From Roseimaritima sp. (GTDB lineage: Bacteria > Planctomycetota > Planctomycetia > Pirellulales > Pirellulaceae), in assembly GCA_007124075.1 (NCBI GenBank), contig SLFV01000527.1:1-6831 (forward strand): a stretch of 6,831 nt of DNA, read 5' to 3'. The translations under genes and the position numbers were made by a program. The notes beneath the pieces were generated by a model. It saw nothing but the letters and a program-made list of their open reading frames with translations. It had not been told where the DNA came from and did no database searches. Positions 6,321-6,831 of the stretch are shown piece by piece (within the stretch, counting starts at the first letter, position 1; each line of letters opens with the position of its first letter).

Positions 6321-6374
6321 TCTGCGATGTTCTTTTTTCAATGACGGGCTCGCAAAGTTGTTAAGGTTGCAGGA

Positions 6375-6831
6375 ATGACGCGGAAAAGCATCTATTGGTT
6401 GGTCATAGGCACATTGGTCTGCTCCGCGTGGTTGGATCCCACACGCGGAGGCGAAACGGACGAAGACGGTTTCGTCTCCTTGTTTGACGGACGCAGCTTT
6501 GACGGTTGGCACGGGGTGAATGAATGGTTTCGAATCGAAGACGGGCAGATCGTCGCCGGGCGTTTGGATCGCAAAATCCCTCGCAATGAGTTTCTGAGGA
6601 CCGAGCGTCGGTTTGGCGATTTTGAACTGAGACTTCAGTTCAAAATTGAAGGCGAAAACCCCAACGCTGGCGTGCAGTTTCGAACCGAGGAAATCCCTGA
6701 TCATCACGAAGTGATCGGTTACCAAGCTGATATTGCACGCGATTACAATGGCTGCCTGTACGACGAATCACGCCGCCGTAAGATATTGGATGGTCCGCCT
6801 GCGGAGGAGCGTCCGGGCTTGCTGCGACCCA
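6375..6831 (+). CDS. Secreted DUF1080 (3-keto-disaccharide hydrolase-like) protein, N-terminal 152 residues (C-terminus beyond the window)
   Basis: Residues 1-20 form a Sec signal peptide: a basic MTRK, then the hydrophobic IYWLVIGTLVCSAWL. Cys16 is not in a proper lipobox (TLVC), so secretion rather than lipid anchoring is likely. The mature part opens with GFVSLFDGRSFDGWHG (32-47), the hallmark start of DUF1080 (Pfam PF06439), a concanavalin-like beta-sandwich. It continues with WFRIEDGQIVAG (51-62), FGDFELRLQFKI (80-91), NAGVQFRTE (97-105), GYQADI (115-120) and YNGCLYDESRRRKIL (124-138), all typical blocks. Some members hydrolyse 3-keto-glycosides and many are thought to bind carbohydrate; planctomycetes carry large paralogous sets, so the substrate is open. 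The start ATG has AAGG 8 bases upstream (6363-6366) and an AGGA touching it. About 50-100 residues of the domain should lie past the right edge. Codons at 6619-6646 include a 12-bp-arm perfect hairpin. Confidence 0.92.
   Translation, partial: MTRKSIYWLVIGTLVCSAWLDPTRGGETDEDGFVSLFDGRSFDGWHGVNEWFRIEDGQIVAGRLDRKIPRNEFLRTERRFGDFELRLQFKIEGENPNAGVQFRTEEIPDHHEVIGYQADIARDYNGCLYDESRRRKILDGPPAEERPGLLRP
6619..6646. repeat. Perfect 12-bp-arm hairpin inside the DUF1080 gene
   Basis: ATTTTGAACTGA (6619-6630) and TCAGTTCAAAAT (6635-6646) are exact reverse complements around a GACT loop; a G-T and a C-G pair can extend the stem by two in RNA. It encodes the beta-strand FELRLQFK of the family, so codon choice along an alternating peptide may have produced part of the symmetry. 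Confidence 0.85.

Larger units (their letters stand above)
5946..6374. other. GC-rich, hairpin-rich intergenic region with no convincing gene
   Basis: Between the TerB-like stop and the DUF1080 start, about 5996-6215 carries several stems: CTGCT/AGCAG (6019-6035), CCGC/GCGG (6058-6068), the compound hairpin at 6099-6134, and CTTCGCCC/GGGCGAAG (6165-6172 and 6200-6207). A plus frame from a TTG near 5990 and a minus frame covering the stretch are open, but their products are low-complexity, Arg/Pro/Gly-rich and without a recognisable domain. The last 120 bases are AT-richer and contain the candidate -10 element. The central block may be a dispersed or decayed repeat of the host genome; that is an inference. 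Confidence 0.5.

Noticed and set aside
6237..6725. 162-codon minus-strand frame opposite the DUF1080 gene
   Set aside because: It is antisense to a gene with clear family motifs and a signal peptide. The resemblance of FELKSQFK to the sense FELRLQFK comes from the palindrome at 6619-6646.

Overview
The window looks like chromosomal DNA of a planctomycete, most likely from the Pirellulaceae (Rhodopirellula/Blastopirellula type). This is inferred from three things: moderately GC-rich sequence, a secreted DUF1080 (3-keto-disaccharide hydrolase-like) protein of the kind that is strongly expanded in planctomycetes, and widely spaced genes that mostly stand alone with long leaders. No rRNA, tRNA, CRISPR array, transposase or phage gene was found.

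Layout. Bases 1-3072 (minus strand) hold the first 1024 codons of a very large membrane-anchored AsmA/TamB-like protein, whose C-terminus lies beyond the left edge. A 362-base non-coding stretch follows; it holds a 19-bp tandem repeat and the probable promoter of the large gene. Next on the minus strand is panB (3435-4238), ketopantoate hydroxymethyltransferase of pantothenate/CoA synthesis. Diverging from panB across a 124-base spacer is a plus-strand Icc-related calcineurin-like phosphoesterase (4363-4983). After a 392-base AT-richer leader region with a strong hairpin comes a 189-residue protein with a TerB-like helical core (5376-5945). A 429-base GC-rich, hairpin-rich intergenic region then precedes a DUF1080 protein with a signal peptide (from 6375), which runs off the right edge.

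The genes do not form one pathway. PanB and the phosphoesterase are cytoplasmic. The large minus-strand protein and the DUF1080 protein act in the envelope or periplasm. The TerB-like protein has no assignable role. The clearest unexplained signal is a set of long, near-perfect dyads in the right half: a 24-bp perfect palindrome inside the TerB-like gene (5556-5579), a 12-bp-arm hairpin in its leader (5269-5295), a 12-bp-arm hairpin inside the DUF1080 gene (6619-6646), and GC hairpins between those genes (6099-6134, 6165-6207). No convincing new defence or mobile system is visible.
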